Shown piece after piece: positions 8,973 through 17,365 of a stretch of 64,000 bases of DNA. Below the pieces are notes generated by a model. It had not been told where the DNA came from. It saw only the letters and a list, made by a program, of their open reading frames with translations, and ran no database searches. Positions within the stretch are counted from its first letter, which is position 1. The number at the start of each line of letters is the position of its first letter. Position numbers and translations under genes: made by a program. The stretch is taken from assembly GCA_040398525.1 (NCBI GenBank), contig JBBATY010000013.1, positions 1 through 64,000 on the forward strand. Reading direction: 5' to 3'. The stretch is from VFMC01 sp040398525 (GTDB lineage: Bacteria > Actinomycetota > Acidimicrobiia > Acidimicrobiales > Ilumatobacteraceae).

Positions 8973-9911
8973 GTGACCGACCTCCCTGCCCATGTCGACC
9001 CGACCCGCTTCGCCGTCCACCGGGCAACAGTGCGCGGGGTCGACCTGGCCTTCGTGCGCGAGGGCATCGGAGGCGTGCCCCTCGTGTGCGTGCACGGCTG
9101 GCCGGAGAGCAAGCGCGTCTTCTGGAAGGTGATCGAGCCGCTGGCCGCCGCGGGGTTCGAGGTGATCGTCCCCGACCTGCGCGGGTTCGGCGACAGCGAG
9201 GTCGCCCCCGACGGTTTCCACGATGTCGCCAGCCACGCCCGCGACCTCTACGCCCTGGTCCACGATGTGCTCGGCCACGACCGGGTGGTGCTGCTCGGCG
9301 GCGACCTGGGCGGGCCGGTCATCCAGGACCTCGCCCTGCGCCACCCCGAGTGGGTCGACCGGATGGTGCTGTTCAACTCGCCGCTGCCGTACCTGAAGGA
9401 CCGCATGGCTGCGATCGAGGGCACCCGTCCGGCGCGAGAGGCCAGCGACTACTTCCTGCGCCAGGGGCTCGACGCCGACGCCCTGGCCGCCGAGCTGGCC
9501 ACACCCGAGATGCGCCGCCGCTACATCGCCACGTTCTACACGAGCCGCTTCTGGGCCCACCCGGGGGCGTTCACCGGCCCGGGCGAGGTCGAGTTCCACA
9601 CCGAGCCGTTCGCCGACGCCGCCCGCCTGCGGGCCAGCTTCGGTGGCTACGAGAGCACCTTCCACGAGTCGGCGCGCTCGGAGCCGTCGCTGCTCGGGCG
9701 CAACGAGCACACGCTCACCCTGGTGCTGCACGGCACGAGCGACCACGTCATCTACCCGGCGTTCGACCGGATGGCGGCCGAGGTGTTCGCCCGCCACGTG
9801 GGCCCGTTCCTGCTGCGCGACTGCGGGCACTTCGTGCCCTGGGAGTCGCCGCACGCACTGGTGAGTGGCACGACCATGTTCTGTTCGGACCTGCTCGCCG
9901 CAGTGCGCTGA
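8973..9911 (+). CDS. Alpha/beta hydrolase, epoxide hydrolase-like
   Basis: A 312-residue cytosolic hydrolase. The oxyanion segment HGWPESK and DLRGFGDS are the HGxP and sx-turn signatures of soluble epoxide hydrolases. The nucleophile elbow GGDLGG holds Asp rather than Ser, as in epoxide hydrolases and haloalkane dehalogenases. The catalytic His is in DCGHFVPWE and a second acid in HGTSDHVI. A cap region (about residues 130-215) carries Tyr residues that could be the epoxide-polarising pair. The enzyme probably opens an epoxide or displaces a halide in catabolism or detoxification. The start at 8973 follows the -10-like TAGCGT. Confidence 0.85.
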   Translation: MTDLPAHVDPTRFAVHRATVRGVDLAFVREGIGGVPLVCVHGWPESKRVFWKVIEPLAAAGFEVIVPDLRGFGDSEVAPDGFHDVASHARDLYALVHDVLGHDRVVLLGGDLGGPVIQDLALRHPEWVDRMVLFNSPLPYLKDRMAAIEGTRPAREASDYFLRQGLDADALAAELATPEMRRRYIATFYTSRFWAHPGAFTGPGEVEFHTEPFADAARLRASFGGYESTFHESARSEPSLLGRNEHTLTLVLHGTSDHVIYPAFDRMAAEVFARHVGPFLLRDCGHFVPWESPHALVSGTTMFCSDLLAAVR

Positions 9912-9934
9912 GGCCCGGCCTCGGCCGGCGGAGC

Positions 9935-10158
9935 TCAGCCGGCCGGTGGTTGGTCGGGTGGTGTGCTCTGCCCGAGGCGGGCCGCCGCTGTGCGGGCGTT
10001 GCGCCGAGCGCCGCGCACCACTCGCCAGCCGATGAACGCGAGGCCGCCGACGAGCACGACGAAGACCGACCATTGGGCGAACCCACCGCGGGCTTGGCTG
10101 CCGCAGTCGGGTCGCGGCATCGAGCTGAGGCAGTCGCCGATGTTGGCGCCATCGGGCA
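9935..10158 (-). CDS. Small single-pass membrane protein, 5' end lost in gap
   Basis: About 73 residues are readable before the frame enters the run of N. The readable part begins PDGANIGDCLSSMPRPDCG, with two cysteines that could form a disulfide outside the membrane, followed by one transmembrane helix (WSVFVVLVGGLAFIGWRVV) and a basic cytoplasmic tail (RGARRNARTAAARLGQ). The positive-inside pattern supports this frame. No family is recognised and the N-terminus is missing, so the function is unknown. Confidence 0.6.
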
Positions 10159-10258
10159 NNNNNNNNNNNNNNNNNNNNNNNNNNNNNNNNNNNNNNNNNN
10201 NNNNNNNNNNNNNNNNNNNNNNNNNNNNNNNNNNNNNNNNNNNNNNNNNNNNNNNNNN
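10159..10258. other. Assembly gap of 100 N
   Basis: Exactly 100 undetermined bases, the conventional placeholder for a scaffold join of unknown length. It hides the 5' end of the small membrane protein and any sequence up to ~55 bp before the guaA promoter. Confidence 0.99.
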
Positions 10259-10312
10259 GGCACGGCCCCATCGTGCCACCGGCGGAATGCACTTCCACCA
10301 CGGGCCCGGGCC

Positions 10313-10318
10313 TACCAT
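10313..10318 (+). promoter_or_regulatory. -10 box TACCAT for leaderless guaA
   Basis: TACCAT ends 7 nt before the GTG start of guaA at 10326. Confidence 0.55.
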
Positions 10319-10325
10319 CGGTGCC

Positions 10326-11885
10326 GTGCCCGAGCCCGTTGCCGCCCCCCACCAGGCCGTCCTCGTCGTCGACTTCGGTGCGCAGTACGCCCAGCTCATC
10401 GCCCGGCGGGTCCGCGAGCTGCAGGTCTACTCCGAGATCGTGCCGCACCGGATCACGGCCGCCGAGGTGGCGGCCCGCACGCCCGCCGCGATCATCCTGT
10501 CGGGCGGACCGAAGAGCGTCCATGTCGAGGGGGCGCCGAGCCTCGACCCGGCGATCTACGACCTCGGCATCCCGATCCTCGGCATCTGCTACGGCGTGCA
10601 GCTGATCGCCCAGCAACTCGGTGGCGAGGTCGGACGTGGTCTGCGCGGCGAGTACGGACGCGCCGAGCTCACCGTCACCGACCCGTCGTCGCAACTGCTC
10701 GGTGGCTTGCCGGTCGAGCATCCGGTGTGGATGAGCCACTTCGATGCGGTGGTCCGTGCGCCGGAGGGGTTCGTTGCCACGGCGCGCACGCCCGATGCGC
10801 CGGTCGCCGCCCTCGAGCACCCCGGCCGGCGGATCTGGGGTGTGCAGTTCCACCCGGAGGTGGTGCACTCGCCCCACGGGATGGAGGTGCTGCGCCGGTT
10901 CCTGCACGACCTCGCCGGTTGCACACCCGACTGGACGATGGGCTCGATCATCGACGAGCAGGTGGCGGCGGTGCGCGCCCAGGTGGGCAGTGGCCGGGTG
11001 ATCTGCGCGCTGAGCGGCGGTGTCGACTCGGCGGTCGCTGCGGCGCTGGTGCACCGCGCCGTCGGATCGCAGCTCGTGTGCATCTATGTCGACACCGGGC
11101 TGATGCGTCTGAACGAGAGCGCCCAGGTGGTCGAGACGTTCCGTCGGAACATGGGCATCGAGCTGATCCACGTCGATGCCGGGGCGCGCTACTTCGAGCG
11201 CCTCGCCGGGGTCACCGATCCGGAGCAGAAGCGCAAGATCATCGGCGAGCTGTTCATCCGCATCTTCGAGGAGCACACCGGCGGGTTGTCCGACGCCGAG
11301 TACCTCGTGCAGGGCACGCTCTACCCGGACGTCATCGAGAGCGGCGGCAGCGACGGCACGGCGTCGGTGATCAAGAGCCACCACAACGTGGGCGGGCTGC
11401 CCGACGACATGACGCTGAAGCTCGTCGAGCCGCTGCGCACCCTGTTCAAGGACGAGGTGCGGCGTGTGGGTCGCGAGCTCGGCCTGCCCGACGAGATCGT
11501 CCTGCGCCAGCCGTTCCCCGGGCCGGGTCTCGGGGTGCGCATCATCGGTGAGGTCACCCCCGAACGGGTTGCGGTCCTCCAGCACGCCGACGCCATCGTG
11601 CGCGAGGAGATCGCTCGCGCCGGGCTCGAGCGCGAGCTGTGGCAGGCGTTCGCCGTCCTCGCCGACATCCGTTCGGTCGGGGTGATGGGCGACGAGCGGA
11701 CCTACGAGAACCCGATCATCATCCGAGCCGTCACCAGCGACGACGCGATGACCGCCGATTGGGCACGGCTGCCCTACGACCTGCTCGAGACGATGTCGAA
11801 CCGGATCATCAACGAGGTCCGCGGGGTGAACCGTGTCGTCTACGACATCACCTCCAAGCCGCCCGGCACGATCGAGTGGGAGTGA
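10326..11885 (+). CDS. guaA: GMP synthase (glutamine-hydrolysing)
   Basis: Converts XMP to GMP using glutamine and ATP in purine synthesis. The 519-residue length is normal. The class I glutamine amidotransferase domain (about 1-200) shows LSGGPKSV, the nucleophile GICYGVQL and the His-Glu of FHPEVVHSP. The ATP-pyrophosphatase domain has the P-loop LSGGVDSAVAA, and the C-terminal dimerisation domain has RQPFPGPGLGVRI and ends KPPGTIEWE. GTG 10326 is the start because it follows a -10-like TACCAT at leaderless distance and gives the expected N-terminus just before VLVVDFGAQYAQLI. Monocistronic. Confidence 0.98.
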   Translation: MPEPVAAPHQAVLVVDFGAQYAQLIARRVRELQVYSEIVPHRITAAEVAARTPAAIILSGGPKSVHVEGAPSLDPAIYDLGIPILGICYGVQLIAQQLGGEVGRGLRGEYGRAELTVTDPSSQLLGGLPVEHPVWMSHFDAVVRAPEGFVATARTPDAPVAALEHPGRRIWGVQFHPEVVHSPHGMEVLRRFLHDLAGCTPDWTMGSIIDEQVAAVRAQVGSGRVICALSGGVDSAVAAALVHRAVGSQLVCIYVDTGLMRLNESAQVVETFRRNMGIELIHVDAGARYFERLAGVTDPEQKRKIIGELFIRIFEEHTGGLSDAEYLVQGTLYPDVIESGGSDGTASVIKSHHNVGGLPDDMTLKLVEPLRTLFKDEVRRVGRELGLPDEIVLRQPFPGPGLGVRIIGEVTPERVAVLQHADAIVREEIARAGLERELWQAFAVLADIRSVGVMGDERTYENPIIIRAVTSDDAMTADWARLPYDLLETMSNRIINEVRGVNRVVYDITSKPPGTIEWE

Positions 11886-11971
11886 GCCGGGCGTCGAGCC
11901 GGTGAGCCGCTGCTGCCCGCACCGTGACTGACGCCCGCAGGTGCATGTTCGCAACACGTTCGTCACATTGG

Positions 11972-11977
11972 TAACAT
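11972..11977 (+). promoter_or_regulatory. -10 box TAACAT upstream of NlpC/P60 gene
   Basis: TAACAT overlaps the in-frame ATG at 11976, which therefore cannot be transcribed from it. The next ATG at 11988 is 10 nt downstream and is taken as the start. Confidence 0.5.
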
Positions 11978-11987
11978 GAGCGACACC

Positions 11988-13232
11988 ATGCGGAGTGGAG
12001 CCCTCGTTCGCGTTCTCGTCGCCGTGACCCTCGTCGCCGGCCTGTCGGTCCCCTCCGTGGCGGCCGACGACGTCACCGACCAGCAGGCCAAGGTCGAGCG
12101 GATCGCCGATCAACTCGAGGCGCTCGAGGCCCGCATCGGCCAGATCACCGAGGACTACGGCGCGGCGCTCGATCGCCTCGAACAGCTCGAGGGCGAGATC
12201 GCGGTGACGCAGGCGTCGGTCGATGCCAAGCGGGCCGAGCTCGCCACGGTGCAGGACCAACTCACCTCGATCGCGCTCGACGCCTTCACGGCCGGCGGCT
12301 CGCTCGGGCTCACCCCATTGTTCTCGTCGGTCGACGCGTTCACCTCCGACCTCGCGCGCAGCGAGCTGTCGCGCCTGGCACTCGACCGTGGCGTCGGCGA
12401 TAGCGACGAGATGCAGGCGCTGATCCAGGATCTCGCCGACGAGACGGCTGCGCTCGAGGCGAAGAAGGTCGAGCAGCAGACGCTGATCGCCACGCTCGAG
12501 GCCCGCCGGGCCGAAGGTGAGGCGCTGACAGCCCAGTACGAGCAGGAGTACACCGCTGCCCAGGCCGAGCTCGGCCAGCTCATCCGCGAGGAGCAGGAGC
12601 GCCGCGCTGCAGCAGCGATCGCCGCGGCGATCCAGCAGCAGCAACAGCAGCCGCAGACCCCCGTGGTCACCCCGCCCCGAGGTGGCGGCAGCAATGGTGG
12701 CGGCAATACCGGTGGCGGCAACACCGGTGGCGGTGGCGGCGGCGGCAACAACGGTGGCGGCGGCGATACCGGTGCCGGCGGCGGTGGCGATACTGGTGGC
12801 GGCGGTGGCGATACAGGTGGCGGCGGGGGTGGCGACACACCACCTCCACCCCCTCCACCTCCACCTCCTCCGCCCCCGTCGTCGAAGTCGAGCATCGCGG
12901 TGTCCGCGGCGCAGACGCAGCTCGGGGTGCCGTACCGGTTCGCTGCGTCGGTTCCCGGTGTGGCCATGGACTGCTCCGGTCTCACCAAGTACGCGTGGGG
13001 TCGTGCGGGCGTGTACCTGCCGCACCAGTCGCGCCAGCAGTTCGCATCGACGCCCCATGTGCCCGAGGCCCAGGCCCAGCCGGGCGACTTGATCTTCTAC
13101 CACTCGCCGATCAGCCACGTCGGGATCTACATCGGCGGTGGCTCGATGATCCACGCCACGCAGCCCGGTGACGTCGTGAAGGTCTCGGCGGTGCGTTGGA
13201 ACAAGGTCGTCGGGGTCTCCCGGCCCGGCTGA
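11988..13232 (+). CDS. Secreted NlpC/P60 peptidoglycan endopeptidase with coiled coil
   Basis: A 414-residue exported wall hydrolase resembling actinobacterial RipA-type enzymes, which cut the D-iGlu-mDAP bond of stem peptides. Order: signal peptide (MRSGALVRVLVAVTLVAGLS, cleavage near SVAADD), a long coiled coil rich in Glu/Leu (about residues 30-205), a low-complexity Gly-rich then poly-Pro linker (about 220-295), and the NlpC/P60 domain. The catalytic Cys is in MDCSGLTKYAWG and the His in ISHVGIYIGGG; MIHAT follows. ATG 11988 is preferred over 11976 because the latter overlaps the -10 box and because MRSGALVR gives a better n-region. Not evidently in an operon. Confidence 0.92.
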   Translation: MRSGALVRVLVAVTLVAGLSVPSVAADDVTDQQAKVERIADQLEALEARIGQITEDYGAALDRLEQLEGEIAVTQASVDAKRAELATVQDQLTSIALDAFTAGGSLGLTPLFSSVDAFTSDLARSELSRLALDRGVGDSDEMQALIQDLADETAALEAKKVEQQTLIATLEARRAEGEALTAQYEQEYTAAQAELGQLIREEQERRAAAAIAAAIQQQQQQPQTPVVTPPRGGGSNGGGNTGGGNTGGGGGGGNNGGGGDTGAGGGGDTGGGGGDTGGGGGGDTPPPPPPPPPPPPPSSKSSIAVSAAQTQLGVPYRFAASVPGVAMDCSGLTKYAWGRAGVYLPHQSRQQFASTPHVPEAQAQPGDLIFYHSPISHVGIYIGGGSMIHATQPGDVVKVSAVRWNKVVGVSRPG

Positions 13233-13239
13233 CGCCGGG

Positions 13240-13245
13240 TACGGT
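13240..13245 (+). promoter_or_regulatory. -10 box TACGGT for phosphotransferase gene
   Basis: TACGGT ends 8 nt before ATG 13254. Confidence 0.5.
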
Positions 13246-13253
13246 TGGCCTCC

Positions 13254-14288
13254 ATGTCGAGCCACGAGATCCCTGGGATCGCCGTCGAAGCCGTCAGCCG
13301 GTGGCTGGTCGAGCACATCGAGGGGTCCGTCGCCCCGTTCCAGTTCGACCTCATCGCCGGTGGGCGCTCGAACCTCACCTACCGGGTCACCGACGCTGCT
13401 GGCAACCGCTACGTGCTGCGGCGGCCGCCGCTCGGCCATGTGCTCGCCACCGCGCACGACATGGCCCGCGAGCATCGCATCATCGCTGCGGTCGGGCGCA
13501 CCGGGGTGCCGGTGCCACCGGCGCTCGGGCTGTGCACCGACACCGAGGTGAACGGCGCTCCGTTCTACGTGATGGGCTTCGTCGACGGTGTGGTGCTCGA
13601 CAGTGTCGAACGGGCCGCACTGTTGCCCGTCGAGCTGCGTGTCGCTGCCTCGCACCATCTCATCGACGTGCTCGCCGACCTGCACTCGGTCGACATCGAC
13701 GCGATCGGCCTCGGCGACCTGGCCAAGCGTGAGGGCTACGTCGAACGGCAGCTGAAGCGCTGGTCGATCCAGTGGGAGCAGTCGAAGACGCGCGAGCTCG
13801 CCGCGATCGACGAGGTCGCAGCCCGCCTGCGCGAGCGGTTGCCGGTGCAGCAGGGCGTCGCGATCGCCCACGGCGACTTCCGCTTCGGCAACTGTCTCAC
13901 CGATCTCGCAGCGGGCCGCATCGCCGCAGTGCTCGACTGGGAGCTGTGCACGCTCGGCGACCCGCTGGCCGATGTCGGCTACCTCGGGGTCTACTGGTAC
14001 GACGGCGAGGCCGCGAACGTGCGCAACAACGATCCCACGCCTGCGGGCGGGTTCGCCTCGTACGACGACCTGCTCGAGCGCTACGCCACGCGCACCGGTC
14101 GCGACCTGTCGGGCATCGACTACTACGTCGCGTTCAGCTGCTGGCGGTTGGCGATCATCAGCGAAGGCGTCTACGCCCGCTATCTGCACGGCGCGATGGG
14201 CAGCACCGACGGCGTCGAGTTCGACTCGTTCCGCATCGGTGTCGACGCCTTGGCCGAGCGTGCCCTGGCTGCTGTGAGGAGGTTGTGA
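13254..14288 (+). CDS. Aminoglycoside-phosphotransferase-family kinase (ACAD10/11-like)
   Basis: A 344-residue kinase-fold protein of the APH family. The glycine loop region reads LIAGGRSNLTYRV; the catalytic loop is AHGDFRFGN and the metal Asp is in VLDWELCTLGDPLAD. This combination is typical of the phosphotransferase group that accompanies acyl-CoA dehydrogenases (ACAD10/11-like in eukaryotes), where related proteins phosphorylate hydroxyacyl substrates. It is not expected to confer antibiotic resistance. The stop overlaps the next start (TGATG at 14286-14290), so it is coupled to a dienelactone-hydrolase gene. The start follows a -10-like TACGGT. Confidence 0.88.
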   Translation: MSSHEIPGIAVEAVSRWLVEHIEGSVAPFQFDLIAGGRSNLTYRVTDAAGNRYVLRRPPLGHVLATAHDMAREHRIIAAVGRTGVPVPPALGLCTDTEVNGAPFYVMGFVDGVVLDSVERAALLPVELRVAASHHLIDVLADLHSVDIDAIGLGDLAKREGYVERQLKRWSIQWEQSKTRELAAIDEVAARLRERLPVQQGVAIAHGDFRFGNCLTDLAAGRIAAVLDWELCTLGDPLADVGYLGVYWYDGEAANVRNNDPTPAGGFASYDDLLERYATRTGRDLSGIDYYVAFSCWRLAIISEGVYARYLHGAMGSTDGVEFDSFRIGVDALAERALAAVRRL

Positions 14289-15055
14289 TGGGCTCGACAG
14301 GGACCGACGTCATGCAGGGGTGGGACCGCAGCTCGTTCACCGCGGCGGGCATCACTCGCGACACCTATCGCCGCGGGTCGGGCCCGGGTGTGGTGATCGT
14401 GCACGAGATCCCCGGCATCACCCCGGCCGTGGCCCGCTTCGCGAACGAGGTGGTCGACAGCGGGCTCACGGTGGTGATGCCCTCACTCGTCGGCACCCCG
14501 GGCAAGGCACCGAGCGCGCCCTACATCGCCTCGTCGATGTCGAAGGTGTGCGTCGCCAAGGAGTTCACCACCTGGGCCGTCGGGCAGACCTCGCCGATCA
14601 TCGGCTGGCTGAGGGCGCTGGCCCGAGCGCTGCACACCGAGGTCGGCGGCCCTGGCGTCGGCGCGGTCGGGATGTGCTTCAGCGGCGGGTTCGCACTCGG
14701 CATGATGGTCGACGACCTGATGGTGGCCCCGGTGCTCAGCCAACCGTCACTGCCCTTCGCGACCGGTGGTCGCGAGCGCGCTCGCGACCTCAACCTGTCG
14801 CCCGACGATCGGCTGGTGGTGGCCCGTCGAGCTGCGGCCGGATGCCAGGTGCTCGGCCTGCGCTACGACCGCGACAAGCTCGTCGGCGACCGTTTCGCGT
14901 CGCTGCGCGACCTGCTGGGCGATGCGTTCATCGCGGTCGAGCTGCCGAGCAGCTCGGCACGCGACCACAGCGTGCTCACCGAGCAGCGCGACGACGCCAG
15001 CGTTGCACGGGTGCTCGATTTCCTGCGCGAGAAGCTGATCCCGACTCAGGCCTGA
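14288..15055 (+). CDS. Dienelactone hydrolase family protein
   Basis: A 255-residue alpha/beta hydrolase. The nucleophile elbow GMCFSGGFALGM has Cys as in dienelactone hydrolase; the acid is expected in LGLRYDRDKLVGDRF and the His in ARDHSVLTEQ. VIVHEIPGITP near residue 40 is the strand-3/oxyanion signature of the family. Known members hydrolyse dienelactones in halocatechol degradation, but many relatives have other small-ester or lactone substrates. It is translationally coupled to the upstream kinase-like gene, which suggests the two act on the same metabolite. Substrate unknown. Confidence 0.88.
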   Translation: MGSTGTDVMQGWDRSSFTAAGITRDTYRRGSGPGVVIVHEIPGITPAVARFANEVVDSGLTVVMPSLVGTPGKAPSAPYIASSMSKVCVAKEFTTWAVGQTSPIIGWLRALARALHTEVGGPGVGAVGMCFSGGFALGMMVDDLMVAPVLSQPSLPFATGGRERARDLNLSPDDRLVVARRAAAGCQVLGLRYDRDKLVGDRFASLRDLLGDAFIAVELPSSSARDHSVLTEQRDDASVARVLDFLREKLIPTQA

Positions 15056-15072
15056 CGCCGAAGGCAGGCACC

Positions 15073-15108
15073 GCTGCCGCCCGGGCCTCGAGGGGCCCGA
15101 GCCGCAGC
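15073..15108. terminator. Imperfect hairpin between convergent genes
   Basis: The inner stem CGGGCC / GGCCCG with a 6-nt loop (TCGAGG) is extended by GCTGC / GCAGC across a small internal loop. It lies between the convergent dienelactone hydrolase and acyl-CoA synthetase genes and could terminate either transcript. No U tract. Confidence 0.4.
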
Positions 15109-15130
15109 CGTGCGAGACAGGTCGCGGCGC

Positions 15131-16759
15131 TCAGCCGGCGATGGCGTCGAGCGCGTGCTGCTTGGCCGTCTTGTAGTCGGCCTTGCCGTTCGGGGCGCGT
15201 GGCACATCGGCGACGAAGACGATCCGCTTCGGTGCCTTGAAGCCGGCGAGCTGCTGCTTCACGTCGGCGATGATCTCGCCCTCGGACACCGTGGCGCCCT
15301 CGTTCAGCGACACCACGGCCGTCACCGCCTGACCGAACTTCTCGTCGTCGACTCCCACCACGAGGCAGTCGTGCACGCCGGCCACACGCTTGACGGCCTC
15401 TTCCACCTCTTCGGGATAGACCTTCTCGCCACCGGTGTTGATCACCTGGCTGCCGCGGCCGAGCAGGATCAGCGAACCGTCGTCGGCGACCATCGCAAGG
15501 TCGCCGGGGAACGAGTAGCGCTCGCCGTTGATGACACGGAACGTGCGGGCCGACTTCTCCGGGTCCTTGAAGTAGCCGAGCGGCACGTTGCCGCCGGCGG
15601 CCACCATGCCGATCTCGCCCGAGCCGGGTTCGACCTGGCGGTCGTCGTCGGTGAACACCTTGGTGGTGGGCATCTGGCTGAACTTCGCCGTCGCCGGCGG
15701 AAGGCCCTTCATCGTGATGGCCATGCCCATCGAGCCCTCGGTCGAGCCGATCGCATCGAGCAGCACGACCTGTTCGATCCGGTCGAGCAACTGCTCTTTC
15801 ACCTCGGCGGTCCACATCACGCCGGACGAGATGATCATCTTGAGCGACGAGGTGTCGTAGGCGCGGCCTGCGCCCGAGGCCGCATCGAGGGCGCGGATGA
15901 TCGGCTTGGCGAATGCGTCGCCGACGATGGTGAGGTTGGTGACGCCCTCGGTCTCGACGGTGCGCAGCACCTCGTCGGCGTCGAGCGAACGGTTCTCGAG
16001 GGTGACCACCACGCCGCCGGCGAGGTGGGGGATGAACGCTCCGAGCCACACACCCGTGCCGTGCATCAGTGGCGCACAGGGGATCGAGATGAGCCGGTTG
16101 TTCGCCTCGGCGGCACCCTTCACCAGCCCGGCGATCTCGCTCGCATTGCTGGGCGCAGCGAGGCCGAGCAACGGGAAGCCCGACGTCACGAACCCGCCTG
16201 TCATCCCGCCCATGGCGTACATCACGCCCTTGGGCATGCCGGTGGTGCCACCGGTGTAGAGCATGTAGATGTCGCCTTCGTCGCGCGTGATGCGGGCCAT
16301 CGGCTCGTGCGCGGCGACGAGCGACTCGTACGCGACGGCGCCGGGCACCTGGCCGGCCCCGCCGTCGTCGACCTCGACGAGCAACTTCAGCTTCGGCAGT
16401 CGGTCGATCACCCGCGCGACGCGCTCGCCGAGCGACGAGTGGAACACCAGGGCCTCGGCGTCGCTGTTGTCGAGCAGGTACCACAGCTCCTCGTCGAGGT
16501 AGCGGTAGTTGACGTTCACCGGCACGCCGCGCATCTTGAAGCCACCGAACTGGGCCTCGAGGTATTCGTTGCCGTTGTAGAGGTAGAGGCCGATCTTCGA
16601 GTCGGGCCGCAGGCCGGCTGCGCTGTACGCAGCGGCCATCCGTGCGGCCCGGTCGTCGTACTCCGACCAGCTGCGCCGTACCGAACCGTTCACCAGGGCG
16701 GTCTGGTCGCCGATCGCGTCGGCGATCGACTCCCAGACGGAAGCGAAGTGCATCTCCAT
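15131..16759 (-). CDS. Acyl-CoA synthetase (FadD family, FadD19-like)
   Basis: A 542-residue adenylate-forming enzyme that activates a carboxylic acid to its CoA thioester. The AMP-binding motif YTGGTTGMPKGV, the A5-like IGSTEGSMG, and the C-terminal hinge and lysine region (RGSQVINTGGEKVYPEEVEE, then APNGKADYKTAK) are all present. The overall pattern, especially VNVNYRYLDEELWYLLDNSD and the GGEKVYPEEVE block, resembles mycobacterial FadD19/FadD17-type synthetases acting on sterol side chains; that substrate is inference. The start at 16759 (MEMHFASVW) follows TACCAT at leaderless distance. Confidence 0.9.
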   Translation of the reverse strand: MEMHFASVWESIADAIGDQTALVNGSVRRSWSEYDDRAARMAAAYSAAGLRPDSKIGLYLYNGNEYLEAQFGGFKMRGVPVNVNYRYLDEELWYLLDNSDAEALVFHSSLGERVARVIDRLPKLKLLVEVDDGGAGQVPGAVAYESLVAAHEPMARITRDEGDIYMLYTGGTTGMPKGVMYAMGGMTGGFVTSGFPLLGLAAPSNASEIAGLVKGAAEANNRLISIPCAPLMHGTGVWLGAFIPHLAGGVVVTLENRSLDADEVLRTVETEGVTNLTIVGDAFAKPIIRALDAASGAGRAYDTSSLKMIISSGVMWTAEVKEQLLDRIEQVVLLDAIGSTEGSMGMAITMKGLPPATAKFSQMPTTKVFTDDDRQVEPGSGEIGMVAAGGNVPLGYFKDPEKSARTFRVINGERYSFPGDLAMVADDGSLILLGRGSQVINTGGEKVYPEEVEEAVKRVAGVHDCLVVGVDDEKFGQAVTAVVSLNEGATVSEGEIIADVKQQLAGFKAPKRIVFVADVPRAPNGKADYKTAKQHALDAIAG

Positions 16760-16765
16760 GCATGG

Positions 16766-16771
16766 ATGGTA
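16766..16771 (-). promoter_or_regulatory. -10 box TACCAT for acyl-CoA synthetase gene
   Basis: TACCAT on the minus strand ends 6 nt before ATG 16759. Confidence 0.5.
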
Positions 16772-16849
16772 CGACGACAGCTGTGACCGGGGCCACATGT
16801 GCGTCGAGATTGTCGGAACTTGGTTTCCGGTGACGTGGGACCAGGCTCG

Positions 16850-17365
16850 TCAGCCGAGTGGCGAGCCGTACATCTCGCCGAGCGGATCGCTGATCACTTC
16901 GAGGCGTTCGCCGTCGGGCCCGCGGAAGTAGAGCGACGAGCCGTCGACATGGGCGTAGTCGATGCCGGTCGCGTCGAAGCGGCCCTTGATCCGTTCCCAG
17001 TTGTCGCGCTCGACGGAGATGGCCAGATGGTGGTGGCCGCCGAGCACCTCGCGGTACGGGCCGAGGTCGAGGCCAGGGAGGTCGAAGAAGGCGAGGGTGT
17101 TGCCGTGGCCGATGTCGAAGAAGAAGTGCGTCGACCCGGCGTAGTCGCGGTTCTCGAACATCTCGACGAGCGGGAAGCCGAGCAGGCCCGCATAGAACTC
17201 GACGGTGCGCTCGACGTCGCTGCAGATCAGCGCGACGTGGTGGACGCCGCGTGCGGTGCTCGGTGGTCGCTGCGAGCGTGGCTGCAGGTGGCGGCCGACG
17301 ATCTCGGCGCGCCGGGCGTCGAGCTCGGCGCGAGTGGTGGCGTCGACACCGTGGGGTTCGCTCAT
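16850..17365 (-). CDS. VOC/glyoxalase-superfamily protein
   Basis: A 171-residue protein with an N-terminal helical extension followed by one VOC domain (two beta-alpha-beta-beta-beta units). GVHHVALICSDVERTVEFYA and GHHHLAISV supply the two metal His residues, and Glu in GERLEVISD closes the site. Such proteins are small metal-dependent dioxygenases, isomerases or lyases. It begins inside the stop of the pirin gene (ATGA at 17362-17365) and is the last gene of a minus-strand unit. Confidence 0.85.
   Translation of the reverse strand: MSEPHGVDATTRAELDARRAEIVGRHLQPRSQRPPSTARGVHHVALICSDVERTVEFYAGLLGFPLVEMFENRDYAGSTHFFFDIGHGNTLAFFDLPGLDLGPYREVLGGHHHLAISVERDNWERIKGRFDATGIDYAHVDGSSLYFRGPDGERLEVISDPLGEMYGSPLG

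Noticed and set aside
12670..12880. GGT/GGC and CCX tandem repeats as a non-coding repeat element
   Set aside because: They are in frame and encode the Gly- and Pro-rich linker of the NlpC/P60 protein.
8958..14189. Very long open frame on the minus strand across hydrolase, guaA, NlpC/P60 and kinase genes
   Set aside because: It is antisense to well-supported genes, crosses the N gap, and has Arg/His/Gln-rich composition typical of shadow frames in high-GC DNA.
13254..14288. Antibiotic-resistance aminoglycoside phosphotransferase
   Set aside because: Only the kinase fold is shared; the sequence and neighbours fit the acyl-CoA-associated phosphotransferases.
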